64,000 nt of DNA from Burkholderiaceae bacterium. Lineage in GTDB: Bacteria > Pseudomonadota > Gammaproteobacteria > Burkholderiales > Burkholderiaceae_C. Shown here piece after piece: positions 42,910 through 51,681 of the stretch. The notes beneath the pieces were generated by a model. That model saw only the letters and a program-made list of their open reading frames with translations. It did no database searches and was not told the origin of the DNA. A program made the position numbers and the translations under genes. Numbering within the stretch: the stretch's first letter is position 1; each line of letters starts with the position of its first letter. Location: assembly GCA_018780645.1 (NCBI GenBank), contig JADMJJ010000036.1:124001-188000 (forward strand), in the 5' to 3' direction.

Positions 42910-43112
42910 GAGGAGCTCCTAGCTGTGGTTTCGGGCCATTTTATGCGCTGGCACCCGAAGCGCCGACCGTGACTTTGTTCTCACAGATCGGCGGCGCAGT
43001 GCGTCAAGCCCCCCGAGGCGCGGGGGCGCGGATGCTGGCGCTGATTCCGCCCATTTTTTACAGTCCGGGCATCAAAGCAAGAAACCGCTTTTCAATTTTG
43101 TTGGGAATCCCC

Positions 43113-43721
43113 ATGAACCGCCCTCTGACCCTCGCCTCCTTGATCTCGGCCGCTGCGCTGTCGCTGGCTGCGCCTGCACAGGCACTGACCATCAATGCCG
43201 GCGGACCGCTGTGCTCGGCCTCGGTCACCACCACTTCGCAAGCGGGTTATGTGGCCTGCCTGGGCTCGTTCGACGGCAATATCGACAACCAGCTGAACGG
43301 CGCCGATGGCGTGTTTGCCGCCATCGCCGCCGCGCCGAGCGCGGGTTTCGGCTTCAGCACCAATCAGTATTTCAACAGCGGCAACTACGCTGTCTCGGGC
43401 AACCCCTTTGCCACTGACGCTGGTGCCCTGGACAACGGCGTGATCAAGTTCGACAACGCGCAGACCGGCAAGTTCGTGCTGGGCATCAAGCAGGGCAATG
43501 ACTTCTCGCTGTATCTGTTCGACGGCTCCACCGTGGTCGGCGGCATCTCGCAGCTGATGATTGATTCCAATGGCGTCAAGCCGGGCAGCGGCACCGTGAT
43601 TTCCCACGCCGGTTTCCTCGGCACGCCCACCGCGGCTGTGCCCGAGCCCGAGACCTACGCGCTGATGCTGGCCGGTCTGGCGGCCGTGGGCTTGGTGTCG
43701 CGCCGTCGCAAGAGCCCCTGA
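43113..43721 (+). CDS. PEP-CTERM sorting domain protein (202 aa)
   Basis: A signal peptide (LASLISAAALSLAAPAQA) and the tail VPEPETYALMLAGLAAVGLV with RRRKSP identify the protein as an exosortase substrate. The middle (FDNAQTGKFVLGIKQGND, DFSLYLFDGSTVVGG) resembles other PEP-CTERM proteins of unknown role. The 203 bases between it and ilvE hold no gene. A GC-rich terminator follows at 20 bases. Confidence 0.92.
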   Translation: MNRPLTLASLISAAALSLAAPAQALTINAGGPLCSASVTTTSQAGYVACLGSFDGNIDNQLNGADGVFAAIAAAPSAGFGFSTNQYFNSGNYAVSGNPFATDAGALDNGVIKFDNAQTGKFVLGIKQGNDFSLYLFDGSTVVGGISQLMIDSNGVKPGSGTVISHAGFLGTPTAAVPEPETYALMLAGLAAVGLVSRRRKSP

Positions 43722-43740
43722 TTCGCTTCGACACATGATG

Positions 43741-43764
43741 AACCCCGCCGCGGCGGGGTTTTTT
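43741..43764 (+). terminator. rho-independent terminator after PEP-CTERM gene
   Basis: AACCCCGCC and GGCGGGGTT form a 9-bp stem with a two-base GC centre, followed by four more Ts. It lies at the very end of the convergent gene at 43764. Confidence 0.9.
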
Positions 43765-44162
43765 CATGCCGCAGCGGTTTCGTCGCCGGCCTCGGGCCGT
43801 GTCAGCGTGCGGCGCACGCAGCGGCCACCGCTGAACTCCAGCTCTACACCAACACCGCCGTCGTCTTCCCAGCGCCAGACCTCGGGGGTTTCCGACAGGC
43901 GGATGCCGAGACTGCGGGTCAGCGCGATCACGTCCATCAAGCGCATGCCGTCGCGCAGCTTGCTGTGCACCATCACCGCGCTGGCTACAGAGCCCTTGGG
44001 TGCGCTGCCGGCCTTTTGCAGCAGCCTCATCACGCGACTGAACTGCAGCAGCAGCCAGAACGCCACCAGGCTGACGGCTAGCACGATGCCCTGCCAGCCA
44101 TAGGAAAACCAGCCCGCCACCACGGCGGCAAGGGCCAAGGCCCAACCAATCCAATTGTTCAT
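43764..44162 (-). CDS. small membrane protein of unknown function (132 aa)
   Basis: Two hydrophobic N-terminal segments (IGWALALAAVVAGWFSYGWQ and IVLAVSLVAFWLLLQFS) lead to a cytoplasmic domain of about 85 residues (KLRDGMRLMDVIALTRSLG, EVWRWEDDGGVGVELEFSGG). It lies just downstream of radA on the same strand. I do not recognise a family with confidence; similar proteins occur in related genomes next to radA. Confidence 0.7.
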   Translation of the reverse strand: MNNWIGWALALAAVVAGWFSYGWQGIVLAVSLVAFWLLLQFSRVMRLLQKAGSAPKGSVASAVMVHSKLRDGMRLMDVIALTRSLGIRLSETPEVWRWEDDGGVGVELEFSGGRCVRRTLTRPEAGDETAAA

Positions 44163-44226
44163 GGGCGCGATGTTAGGGCCTGATCCACGTGGATCGCATG
44201 CGGGGTGACCACAACGCCGCCGAGCT

Positions 44227-45597
44227 TCAGGCGAGCCCGCGCAAAAGATCAATCGCCTGCTCGATCCGCTCCACCGCGTGCACGGTCAGCCCCTCGATGG
44301 GTTTCTTCGGCGCATTCGCCTTGGGCACGATGGCGACGCTGAAGCCCAGCTTGGCGGCCTCCTTGAGTCGCTCCTGGCCGCGTGGCGCCGGCCGCACCTC
44401 GCCGGCCAGGCCGACCTCGCCAAAGGCGATGAAGCCGCGGGGCAGCGGTTTGCCGCGTAGCGAGCTCTGGATCGCCAGCATCACCGCCAAGTCGGCGGCC
44501 GGCTCGGTGATGCGCACGCCGCCCACGGCGTTGATGAACACGTCCTGGTCATTGGTGACGACCCCGGCATGGCGGTGCAGCACGGCCAGCAGCATGGCCA
44601 GGCGTTCGCGGTCCAGGCCCACCGACAGGCGGCGCGGGCTGGGCCCGCCACTGTCCACCAGCGCCTGCAGCTCGACCAGCATCGGTCGCGTGCCCTCCAG
44701 CGTGACCAGCACGCAGGAGCCCGGCACCGGCTCGCCATGGGTGGACAGAAAGATCGCACTCGGATTGGCCACGCCCTTCAAACCCTTGTCGGTCATCGCG
44801 AACACGCCGATCTCGTTGACCGCGCCGAAGCGGTTCTTGATCGCCCGCACCAGGCGGAAGCTCGAGTGCGTGTCGCCCTCGAAATACAGCACCGTGTCGA
44901 CGATGTGCTCCAGCACCCGCGGGCCGGCGATCGCCCCTTCCTTCGTGACATGGCCCACCAGCACGATGGCGCAGCCGCTGGCCTTGGCGGTGCGCGTCAG
45001 CTGGGCCGCGCATTCGCGCACCTGGGCCACCGAGCCGGGGGCCGAGGACAGGTGCTCGGAGTAAAGGGTCTGGATCGAGTCGATGACGCAGAACGCCGGC
45101 TGCTCGAGCTCCAAGGTGGCGAGTATCTTCTCCAGGCTGATCTCGGCCAGCACCCGCACCCGCGTGCCGGCCAGGCCGAGCCGACGCGAGCGCATCGCGA
45201 TCTGCGCGCCCGATTCCTCGCCGGTGACGTAGAGCACCTTCAGCCGGCTCGACAGATCGTCGATCGCCTGCAGCAGCAGGGTGGACTTGCCGATGCCGGG
45301 GTCGCCGCCGATCAGCACCACGCCGCCCTCGACAATGCCGCCGCCCAGCACCCGGTCCAGTTCCTCCTGGCCGGTCGGCGTGCGCTCGAAGTCGCTGGCC
45401 TCGATCTCGCTCAAGGTGGCCACCGGCTGACTCTTGGCCAGGGCCTGGTAGCGGTTGTTCTTGCCACTGCCCCCGGGCGCCTCGGCCACGCTCTCTATCA
45501 TCGTGTTCCAGGCATTGCAGTGCGGGCACTTGCCCAGCCACTTGGCGCTGGTGCCGCCGCATTCGTTGCAGGTGTAGATCGATTTTTCCTTGGCCAT
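44227..45597 (-). CDS. radA: DNA repair protein RadA (456 aa)
   Basis: RadA is a RecA-like ATPase that promotes branch migration in homologous recombination. All hallmarks are present: a four-cysteine zinc finger at C10, C13, C24 and C27; Walker A in GGDPGIGKSTLLLQ; the RadA-specific KNRFG motif (KNRFGAVNEIG); and a C-terminal Lon-protease-like domain with LPRGFIAFGEVGLAGEVR. The ATG at 45597 opens on the zinc finger; the longer in-frame reading is rejected. The length matches E. coli RadA (460). Confidence 0.97.
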   Translation of the reverse strand: MAKEKSIYTCNECGGTSAKWLGKCPHCNAWNTMIESVAEAPGGSGKNNRYQALAKSQPVATLSEIEASDFERTPTGQEELDRVLGGGIVEGGVVLIGGDPGIGKSTLLLQAIDDLSSRLKVLYVTGEESGAQIAMRSRRLGLAGTRVRVLAEISLEKILATLELEQPAFCVIDSIQTLYSEHLSSAPGSVAQVRECAAQLTRTAKASGCAIVLVGHVTKEGAIAGPRVLEHIVDTVLYFEGDTHSSFRLVRAIKNRFGAVNEIGVFAMTDKGLKGVANPSAIFLSTHGEPVPGSCVLVTLEGTRPMLVELQALVDSGGPSPRRLSVGLDRERLAMLLAVLHRHAGVVTNDQDVFINAVGGVRITEPAADLAVMLAIQSSLRGKPLPRGFIAFGEVGLAGEVRPAPRGQERLKEAAKLGFSVAIVPKANAPKKPIEGLTVHAVERIEQAIDLLRGLA

Positions 45598-45702
45598 GAG
45601 GCTATTGTCGACGGGATCGCAGCAAGCTCGGCTATCGCCCCACGGCGGTGCATCGACCGGCACGACATGGTACAAACCCCGACCTAACTTGCGTGCCTAA
45701 GC

Positions 45703-46332
45703 ATGGACTTCTCCGTCTGGTTGACCTTCTTCGCCGCCTCCTGGGCCATCAGCCTGTCGCCGGGGGCCGGCGCCATTGCGGCGATGAGTTCGGGGCTGAA
45801 CTATGGCTTCAGGCGCGGATATTTCACGACCTTCGGGCTGATTCTGGGCATCCTGACCCAGGTCGTGGTGGTGGGCGCCGGCCTCGGCGCGCTGATCGCG
45901 GCGTCCACGCTGGGCTTCACCCTCGTCAAGTGGCTGGGCGTGGCCTACCTGGTCTGGCTGGGTATTCAGCAGTGGCGGGCACCGGCCAAGGCGATGGTGG
46001 CGGTCGATGGCGACAAGCTGCCGGTCACCAAGCGCCAGCTGGTGCTGCGCGGCTGGATGATCAATGCCGTGAACCCCAAGGGCACGGTGTTCCTGCTGGC
46101 CGTGGTGCCGCAGTTCCTGGACTTGCAGCAGGCGCTGGCGCCGCAGTATCTGGTGATCGGCCTGACCCTGGGCTTCACCGACCTGGTGGTGATGGCCGGC
46201 TACACGGTGCTGGCGTCCAAGGTGCTGTCGGTGCTGCGCTCGGAGGCCCATATCAAGGCGATGAACCGCGCCTTCGGCACCCTGTTCATTGCGGCCGGCG
46301 CCCTGCTGGCCGGCTTCAAGCGCGCGGCTTGA
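45703..46332 (+). CDS. LysE/RhtB-family amino acid exporter (209 aa)
   Basis: SLSPGAGAIAAMSSGLNYGF is the LysE-family N-terminal signature. Six hydrophobic segments, GWMINAVNPKGTVFLLAVVP after the third, and normal length support an inner-membrane exporter for amino acids or homoserine lactones. It is divergent from radA. The stop overlaps the TTG start of the next transporter, so the two exporters are translationally coupled. Confidence 0.92.
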   Translation: MDFSVWLTFFAASWAISLSPGAGAIAAMSSGLNYGFRRGYFTTFGLILGILTQVVVVGAGLGALIAASTLGFTLVKWLGVAYLVWLGIQQWRAPAKAMVAVDGDKLPVTKRQLVLRGWMINAVNPKGTVFLLAVVPQFLDLQQALAPQYLVIGLTLGFTDLVVMAGYTVLASKVLSVLRSEAHIKAMNRAFGTLFIAAGALLAGFKRAA

Positions 46333-47219
46333 AGTTCTCCGACCGCGCGCTGTTCTGGGGCCCGACCCTGATCTGGGCCTCGACCTGGCATGTGATCCTG
46401 TACCAGCTGGACAGCACGGTGCCGGTGCTGAATTCCGTCGCCTGGCGCTTCGGTCTGGCGGCGCTGATGCTGTTCGCCGTCGCCCGCTGGCAGGGCACTT
46501 CGCTGCGCCTGCCGCTGTCGGCCCATGGCCTGATGCTGGCCACCGGCATCGTCCAGTACAGCGGCAATTACTGGTCGGTCTATCAGGCCGAGTTGCACAT
46601 TCCCAGCGGCCTGGTGGCGGTGCTGTTCTGCCTGATGGTGTTCGGCAATGCGCTGTCGGGCCGGGTGTTCTTCGGCCAGCGGGTGACGCGGCGCTTTCTG
46701 TTCGCGGCCAGCGCCGGTGTGATCGGGGTGGTGATGATCTTCTGGCCCGAGATTGCCGCGACCGGCGCACGGCCCACCGCCGCCCTGGGCCTCGCCCTGG
46801 GCCTGCTGGCCGTGCTGGCCGCCTGCATAGGCAATGTGCTGACCCTGACCCTGACGCGCCGCAGCCTGCCGTTGATTCCGATCCTGTCCTGGAGCATGGG
46901 CTATGGCGCGCTGTTCCTGCTGCTGATGTCGCTGCTCACCGGCCAGGGCCTGCACTTTGACTGGCGGCCCAGCTATCTGCTGAGCCTGCTGTATCTGACG
47001 GTGTTCGGCTCGGTCACCGCGTTCGTGCTCTATTTCAAGCTCGCTCAGCGCCAGGGCACGGCACGTGCGGCGCTGACCGGCGTGGTGATCCCTGTCATTG
47101 CGCTGGTGATCTCGGCCGCGCTCGAGGGCTGGCAGCCCAGTCTGCTGTCGGTGGCCGGCATGGCGCTGTGCCTGGGCAGCATCTTTGTGGCGACGCGCCC
47201 GGCAGCCGCCCAGCCCTGA
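46329..47219 (+). CDS. EamA/DMT-family transporter (296 aa)
   Basis: Ten hydrophobic segments in two five-helix EamA repeats. The start is a TTG overlapping the stop of the LysE-type gene (TTGA); no ATG exists near the proper N-terminus (LKFSDRALFWGPTLIWASTW), and a long extension into the upstream gene in this frame is spurious. Family members export metabolites such as amino acids, and pairing with a LysE-family exporter supports that. Confidence 0.88.
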   Translation: MKFSDRALFWGPTLIWASTWHVILYQLDSTVPVLNSVAWRFGLAALMLFAVARWQGTSLRLPLSAHGLMLATGIVQYSGNYWSVYQAELHIPSGLVAVLFCLMVFGNALSGRVFFGQRVTRRFLFAASAGVIGVVMIFWPEIAATGARPTAALGLALGLLAVLAACIGNVLTLTLTRRSLPLIPILSWSMGYGALFLLLMSLLTGQGLHFDWRPSYLLSLLYLTVFGSVTAFVLYFKLAQRQGTARAALTGVVIPVIALVISAALEGWQPSLLSVAGMALCLGSIFVATRPAAAQP

Positions 47220-47282
47220 AAGCCGCCAATCTCGGCTAGCATCGGTGCGCTGACCGAGTGTGGACGGGCAGAGGAGGGCGGT

Positions 47283-49424
47283 TTGCTTGCATTGCTGAGA
47301 CGTCTTGCCTTCCGGCTGATCGCGCTGTGGCTTGGCTGTGGCTTGCTGGCCGGCTCCGCGTCGGCGGCCAGGCCGGCGCTGCAGCTTGATGCGGCCGAGC
47401 GGACCTGGATAGGCGCCCATCGGGACAAGGTGCTGACGGTCGGGTTCGACCCCTATGCCGGCCTGGACAGCTTCGAGTTCCAGGGCAAGCGCTTGGGCCT
47501 CTTGCCGGCCCTGCTGAAAGACATGCGCGAGCAGCTGGGCCTGCGCCTGGAGCCGGCCGAGGTGAAGAGCTGGGACGATGCCTACAGCCGCTTCGTCGCT
47601 GGCAAGATCGACGTGCTCTACGGCGCCAATGTGACGCCCGAGCGCGAGAAGATCATGCGCTTCACGGCCCCGGCGCAGAAGTACCCCTACACCGTGTTTG
47701 CGCGCAAGGACTCCAGCGTGCAGACGCTGGGCGACCTGGATGGCAAGCGGGTGGGCTTTCTGTCCAACGACTTCGTCATCGAACAGCTGCCCAAGGAGTT
47801 CCCGAATATCCACATCCAGGTGGTGAGCTTCGACGACCAGCAACTCGGCCTGAAGGCCCTGTCCGCTGGCGAGGTGGATGGCTTCGTCACCGCCGGCGGC
47901 GGCATCGAGTACGAGTTCCTGCATGAGCATCCGGGCCTGGCCCTGGTGGCGGTGCTCAAGGCCATCACCTCGGACATGACCTTTGCGGTGGCCAAGGACC
48001 AGGTCTTGCTGGGCCAGATCATCAACCGCTATCTGGAGCAGCGCCGCGAGGCCATCCGCGCGCTGGCCGGCGACGCCGGGCGCCTCTACAACCGCAAGGT
48101 GCTGCGCCTGACCGAGGGGGAGCTGCGCTGGCTGGATCAGAAGGGCGAAGCCGTGGTCGGCGTGGCCGAGGACTATCTGCCCTTCGACTACTACGACAAG
48201 GGGCGCTACAAGGGCATTGCCGGTGCCACCTTGGAGCGCATCGGCGACATCATCGGCATCCGTTTCAAGGTCGTCAGTGCGCCGTTCGTGCAGCTGATGG
48301 AGCGGGCCACGGCCGGCGATGTGCATGTGCTGAACATGGCCAAGACCGACGATCGGCTGGCGCACTTCATGTTTCCCCATGCCATCAGCACCGAGCGCGA
48401 CATCATCGTCGGCCTCAAGAGCAGCCCGCCGGTGCAGGACGTCTATGACCTGGATGGCCAGCGCGTGGCCGTCATCGACGGCTTCTGGCACGAGGAGTAC
48501 CTGCGCAAGAACCTGAAGCAGCCGCTGATCGTCAAGACCGACAGCATCCAGGAGTCCTTGCGCCTGCTGCGCACCGGCAAGGTGGCCTATGTGATCGAGA
48601 ACCCGACCGTGGTCGAGTTCTATATCAATGGCCTCGGTTACGCCGAGCTGGTCAAGCGCGGCGCCACCTCCAAGGACTCCTTCATCTACTTCGGCGTCAG
48701 CCGCCAGCAGCCCGAGCTTGCGGCGATCATGGACAAGGTCATCCCGCTGATCCAGTTCGAGGAGATGAAGTACCTCGGCATCCAGACCGTGCCGACCCTG
48801 CGCAACGAAGCCAACAGCCAGCTGACGATGATGCTGGCAGCGCTGGCCGTGCTGCTGCTGGTGATACTGGCGGTGACCGCCTATGTCGTGCGCAAGCTGA
48901 CGGCGCAACGGGCCAAGACCCAGTTCCTGCGCGAGCGCGAGCACCTGCTCTACACCGACAGCCTGACCGGCTTCCACAACCGCAACTACTTCAGCCAGAT
49001 GACAGACGCCGGCGCCGCCGGCGACTGCCCGCAGGCCATCGTGGTGGCCGACATGAACAACCTCAAGCAGGTCAACGACAGCCACGGCCATGCGGCCGGC
49101 GACACCCTGATCAATCTGTTTGCCCAGACCGCGCGGACGCAGTGGCCCCAGGCCGACTGCTTTCGCATCGGTGGCGACGAGTTCCTGTTCATCCTGCCCA
49201 ATCGAGGCGAGGCACAGCTGCTGGGCGAGCTGGCGGAGCTGAAGGCCCGCCTGCAGCAGGCCCGCCACGAGATTGCGCCGGGCGTCTGGATCAACCCCAG
49301 CGCGGCCCTGGGCCATGCGCTGCGGACCGATCCGCAGACCTCGCTGCACAGCTGCATCGCCCAGGCCGACGCCAGGATGTACGAAGCCAAGGCGGGCATG
49401 AAGAAGCGCCGCACCGATCGATGA
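47283..49424 (+). CDS. diguanylate cyclase with tandem periplasmic solute-binding domains (713 aa)
   Basis: A TTG start follows GGAGGG. After a signal sequence (residues 1-28) come two SBP_bac_3-type sensor domains (about 45-265 with VLTVGFDPYAGLDSFEFQGK, and 275-510 with AVVGVAEDYLPFDYYDKGRY). One transmembrane helix (MMLAALAVLLLVILAVTAYV) and a GGDEF domain follow, with intact active site RIGGDEFLF and the dimer motif DSLTGFHNRNYF. It should make cyclic-di-GMP in response to a periplasmic ligand such as an amino acid. There is no EAL domain, and no RxxD inhibitory site was identified with confidence. Confidence 0.93.
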   Translation: MLALLRRLAFRLIALWLGCGLLAGSASAARPALQLDAAERTWIGAHRDKVLTVGFDPYAGLDSFEFQGKRLGLLPALLKDMREQLGLRLEPAEVKSWDDAYSRFVAGKIDVLYGANVTPEREKIMRFTAPAQKYPYTVFARKDSSVQTLGDLDGKRVGFLSNDFVIEQLPKEFPNIHIQVVSFDDQQLGLKALSAGEVDGFVTAGGGIEYEFLHEHPGLALVAVLKAITSDMTFAVAKDQVLLGQIINRYLEQRREAIRALAGDAGRLYNRKVLRLTEGELRWLDQKGEAVVGVAEDYLPFDYYDKGRYKGIAGATLERIGDIIGIRFKVVSAPFVQLMERATAGDVHVLNMAKTDDRLAHFMFPHAISTERDIIVGLKSSPPVQDVYDLDGQRVAVIDGFWHEEYLRKNLKQPLIVKTDSIQESLRLLRTGKVAYVIENPTVVEFYINGLGYAELVKRGATSKDSFIYFGVSRQQPELAAIMDKVIPLIQFEEMKYLGIQTVPTLRNEANSQLTMMLAALAVLLLVILAVTAYVVRKLTAQRAKTQFLREREHLLYTDSLTGFHNRNYFSQMTDAGAAGDCPQAIVVADMNNLKQVNDSHGHAAGDTLINLFAQTARTQWPQADCFRIGGDEFLFILPNRGEAQLLGELAELKARLQQARHEIAPGVWINPSAALGHALRTDPQTSLHSCIAQADARMYEAKAGMKKRRTDR

Positions 49425-49508
49425 GTCTGGGCGGCACGAAGGTGCGCGCCGGTGTAAGGATTGGCCCGGGCGGGCGACCAACGGGTTCACTCCAGACAAG
49501 GACCCACC

Positions 49509-50039
49509 GTGCTGATGCCCCGCCAACCCGTTCCGCCGCTGCAATTGCCAACGCTTGCACACGGCGACTATGTGCTGATGGACGAGAAACCCGAGCACTT
49601 CAGCCTGCTGGTGTTCTATCGCGGCCTGCACTGCCCGATCTGCCACAAATACCTGCTTGAACTGAGCCGCCTGCAGGGTGAATTCGAGCGCCGGGGCGTC
49701 GCGGTGCTGGCCCTGTCCACCGACACCGCGGAGCGCGCCCAGGCCATGGCCGACAAGCTGCCCAAGCCTGCGCTGCGCATCGGCTATGGCCTGCCCCTGG
49801 AACAGGCCCGCGCCTGGGGGCTTTATGTCAGCAGCTCACGTGGCCCGACTTCGATCGGCATCGAGGAGCCGCCGCTGTTTTCCGAACCGGGGCTGTTTCT
49901 GGTCCGTCCGGACGGCACTTTGTACTTCGGCACGGTTCAAACCATGCCTTTCGCCCGCCCGCACTTCGATGAGCTGCTGGCGACACTGGACTTCGCCATC
50001 GCCAAGAGCTATCCGGCGCGCGGCGAAGTGGCCGCCTGA
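49509..50039 (+). CDS. peroxiredoxin-like thioredoxin-fold protein (176 aa)
   Basis: LLVFYRGLHCPICHKYLLEL carries a CPIC active site in an AhpC/TSA-type fold, and later strands (FLVRPDGTLYFGTVQTMPFA) agree. It lacks a signal peptide. A GTG at 49509, six bases after AAGGA, is preferred to the ATG at 49515, which would sit twelve bases away; the difference is two residues. It is followed within 36 bases by a thioredoxin-like gene and then a CcdA-like gene, indicating a thiol-redox group. Confidence 0.85.
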   Translation: MLMPRQPVPPLQLPTLAHGDYVLMDEKPEHFSLLVFYRGLHCPICHKYLLELSRLQGEFERRGVAVLALSTDTAERAQAMADKLPKPALRIGYGLPLEQARAWGLYVSSSRGPTSIGIEEPPLFSEPGLFLVRPDGTLYFGTVQTMPFARPHFDELLATLDFAIAKSYPARGEVAA

Positions 50040-50074
50040 ACCTGTCGATCGCTAGCCCCGTCAAGGAACTCCCC

Positions 50075-50467
50075 ATGAAATTGCTCAAGACATTGACCCG
50101 CCGCCTGACCCTCGGTGGCGGGCTGCTGCTGGCCTCCCTGGCCCAGGCGCTGACGATTGCGCCCTACAGCGCCGACGCGCTGGCCAAGGCCCAGGCGGCC
50201 GGTCAGCCGGTGGCGCTGCACTTCCACGCCAGCTGGTGCCCGACCTGCCGCGCGCAGGACAAGGCCTTGCAGACGCTGCAGGCTGAGCCCGGCCTGGACC
50301 TGCAGATCCTGACCGTCGACTACGACAAAGAACCCGCCCTGAAGCGTCAGCTCAAGGTGCAGACCCAATCGACCTTCATCGTCTACAAGGGCGCGAGCGA
50401 GAAGGCGCGCGATGCCGGCCACACCGGTGCGGACGAGTTGCGGGCCCTGCTGAAAAAGGCCCTCTGA
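50075..50467 (+). CDS. exported thioredoxin-family protein (130 aa)
   Basis: A signal sequence (LTLGGGLLLASLAQA) precedes a small thioredoxin domain with ALHFHASWCPTCRAQDKALQ (CPTC active site) and the cis-proline region QTQSTFIVYKG, where threonine replaces the usual VPT-type context. The domain is probably periplasmic. The CcdA-type membrane gene begins ten bases downstream, so electrons likely pass from the cytoplasm through that protein to this one. Confidence 0.9.
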   Translation: MKLLKTLTRRLTLGGGLLLASLAQALTIAPYSADALAKAQAAGQPVALHFHASWCPTCRAQDKALQTLQAEPGLDLQILTVDYDKEPALKRQLKVQTQSTFIVYKGASEKARDAGHTGADELRALLKKAL

Positions 50468-50477
50468 GCCCTTCGCC

Positions 50478-51203
50478 ATGACCAGTCTGTCCGAACTTGG
50501 CCTCAGCGTGGCTGCCGGCAGCCTGACCACGCTCTCGCCCTGCGTCTTTCCGCTGCTGCCCCTGGTGCTCGGTGGCGCCTTGCAGCGCAATCGCGCCGCG
50601 CCGCTGGCCATGGGCCTGGGCATGACCCTGTCATTCGCGTTGATGGGTGTGCTGGTGGGCCTGGCCGGCGATGCCCTGGGCCTTGACCGTGAGCTGCTGC
50701 GCGTGGCGGCCGCCTGGATGCTGCTGCTGTTCGGCCTGGTGATGCTGGTGCCGGCACTGAATGCCCGCTTCACCGGCTGGATCAGCCCGCTGGCCAGCTC
50801 GGCCAACCGGGCCGGTGAGCGGCTGGATGGCGGCTCTCTGCGCGGCGCCCTGCTGCTCGGGGGGCTGCTGGGCCTGATCTGGAGCCCCTGCTCCGGGCCG
50901 TTGCTGGGCTCGGCCCTGACCCTGGTGGCCACCGAGGGCGGTGCCGCACGTGGGGCGCTGATACTGGGCCTGTTCGGCTTTGGCGCGGCACTGCCCCTGG
51001 TTGGCGCGGCCTATGCCTCGCGCAACGGCTTTGGCCGGGTGCGTGGTTGGGTGCTGGCGCACGGCGAAACCAGCAAGAAGGTCTTCGGCCTGTTGCTGCT
51101 GCTGGTTGGCGTGGCCCTGCTGACCGGGGCCGACAAATGGCTGGAGACCCAGGTCAACGACAGGTTGCCGGACGCCTGGCTTCAGCTCATCACCCGCTTC
51201 TGA
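50478..51203 (+). CDS. CcdA/DsbD-type transmembrane electron carrier (241 aa)
   Basis: Six hydrophobic segments with the two conserved cysteines in SPCVFPLLPLVLGG and WSPCSGPLLGSAL identify the transmembrane core of DsbD/CcdA. This passes reductant from cytoplasmic thioredoxin across the membrane to periplasmic partners. There are no fused periplasmic thioredoxin domains; the separate thioredoxin gene directly upstream would replace one. A GC hairpin follows. Confidence 0.9.
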   Translation: MTSLSELGLSVAAGSLTTLSPCVFPLLPLVLGGALQRNRAAPLAMGLGMTLSFALMGVLVGLAGDALGLDRELLRVAAAWMLLLFGLVMLVPALNARFTGWISPLASSANRAGERLDGGSLRGALLLGGLLGLIWSPCSGPLLGSALTLVATEGGAARGALILGLFGFGAALPLVGAAYASRNGFGRVRGWVLAHGETSKKVFGLLLLLVGVALLTGADKWLETQVNDRLPDAWLQLITRF

Positions 51204-51205
51204 AT

Positions 51206-51227
51206 GCGGCCCCTTGGTGGGGGCCGC
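51206..51227. terminator. hairpin between convergent CcdA-like and PspC genes
   Basis: GCGGCCCC and GGGGCCGC form an 8-bp stem around a short loop but no T run follows on either strand. It may stop both convergent transcripts or simply be a GC-rich hairpin. Confidence 0.5.
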
Positions 51228-51233
51228 TGTCAG

Positions 51234-51545
51234 TCAGTCGTTCAGCGGCACAAAGATCCACAGCAGCAGATAGGCCAGCAGGCCGGTGCCGGCGCAGACA
51301 GCCAGCAGCACAAAGCCCAGGCGCCAGGCCCAGGAGGCCAGGCCGGTGACCTGGGCAATGCCGCCGCAGACACCGCCGAACCAGCGGTCGCTGCGGCTGC
51401 GCCGCAGGCGGTTTCCCATGTTCACGCTCGCCGGTCCGGTGCCACCACCCAGCACGCCGGCCTTGGCGCGCATGTATTCGTCGTCCGAGAGCCGGCCGCT
51501 GCGGTGCAACTCGGCCAGGCGTTCCAGTTCGATGCTGATGGACAT
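51234..51545 (-). CDS. PspC-domain protein (103 aa)
   Basis: The N-terminus (LERLAELHRSGRLSDDEYMR) is a SHOCT-like short helix pair. The C-terminal PspC domain has SDRWFGGVCGGIAQVTGLAS and two closely spaced hydrophobic segments ending LLAYLLLWIFVPLND. PspC-type proteins are linked to envelope stress signalling. No other psp genes are in the window, and several ATGs lie upstream in frame, but the one at 51545 begins the domain cleanly. Confidence 0.9.
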   Translation of the reverse strand: MSISIELERLAELHRSGRLSDDEYMRAKAGVLGGGTGPASVNMGNRLRRSRSDRWFGGVCGGIAQVTGLASWAWRLGFVLLAVCAGTGLLAYLLLWIFVPLND

Positions 51546-51681
51546 GATGGTCAGAGACTCCTGTGCATGGCAATGCGCCATGTCTGCAAGATAGGGGCGC
51601 ATACCCATCGTTACCAGGGTGGTGCGACGGGCTGCAGACTGCCGGGCACAGGGGGCACGCAGATCTGATGGGGGGCGGCAG

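Noticed and set aside
46200..49646. An 1148-codon open frame antisense to transporter and GGDEF genes
   Set aside because: It crosses several well-supported plus-strand genes and its translation is Gln/His-rich without any domain.
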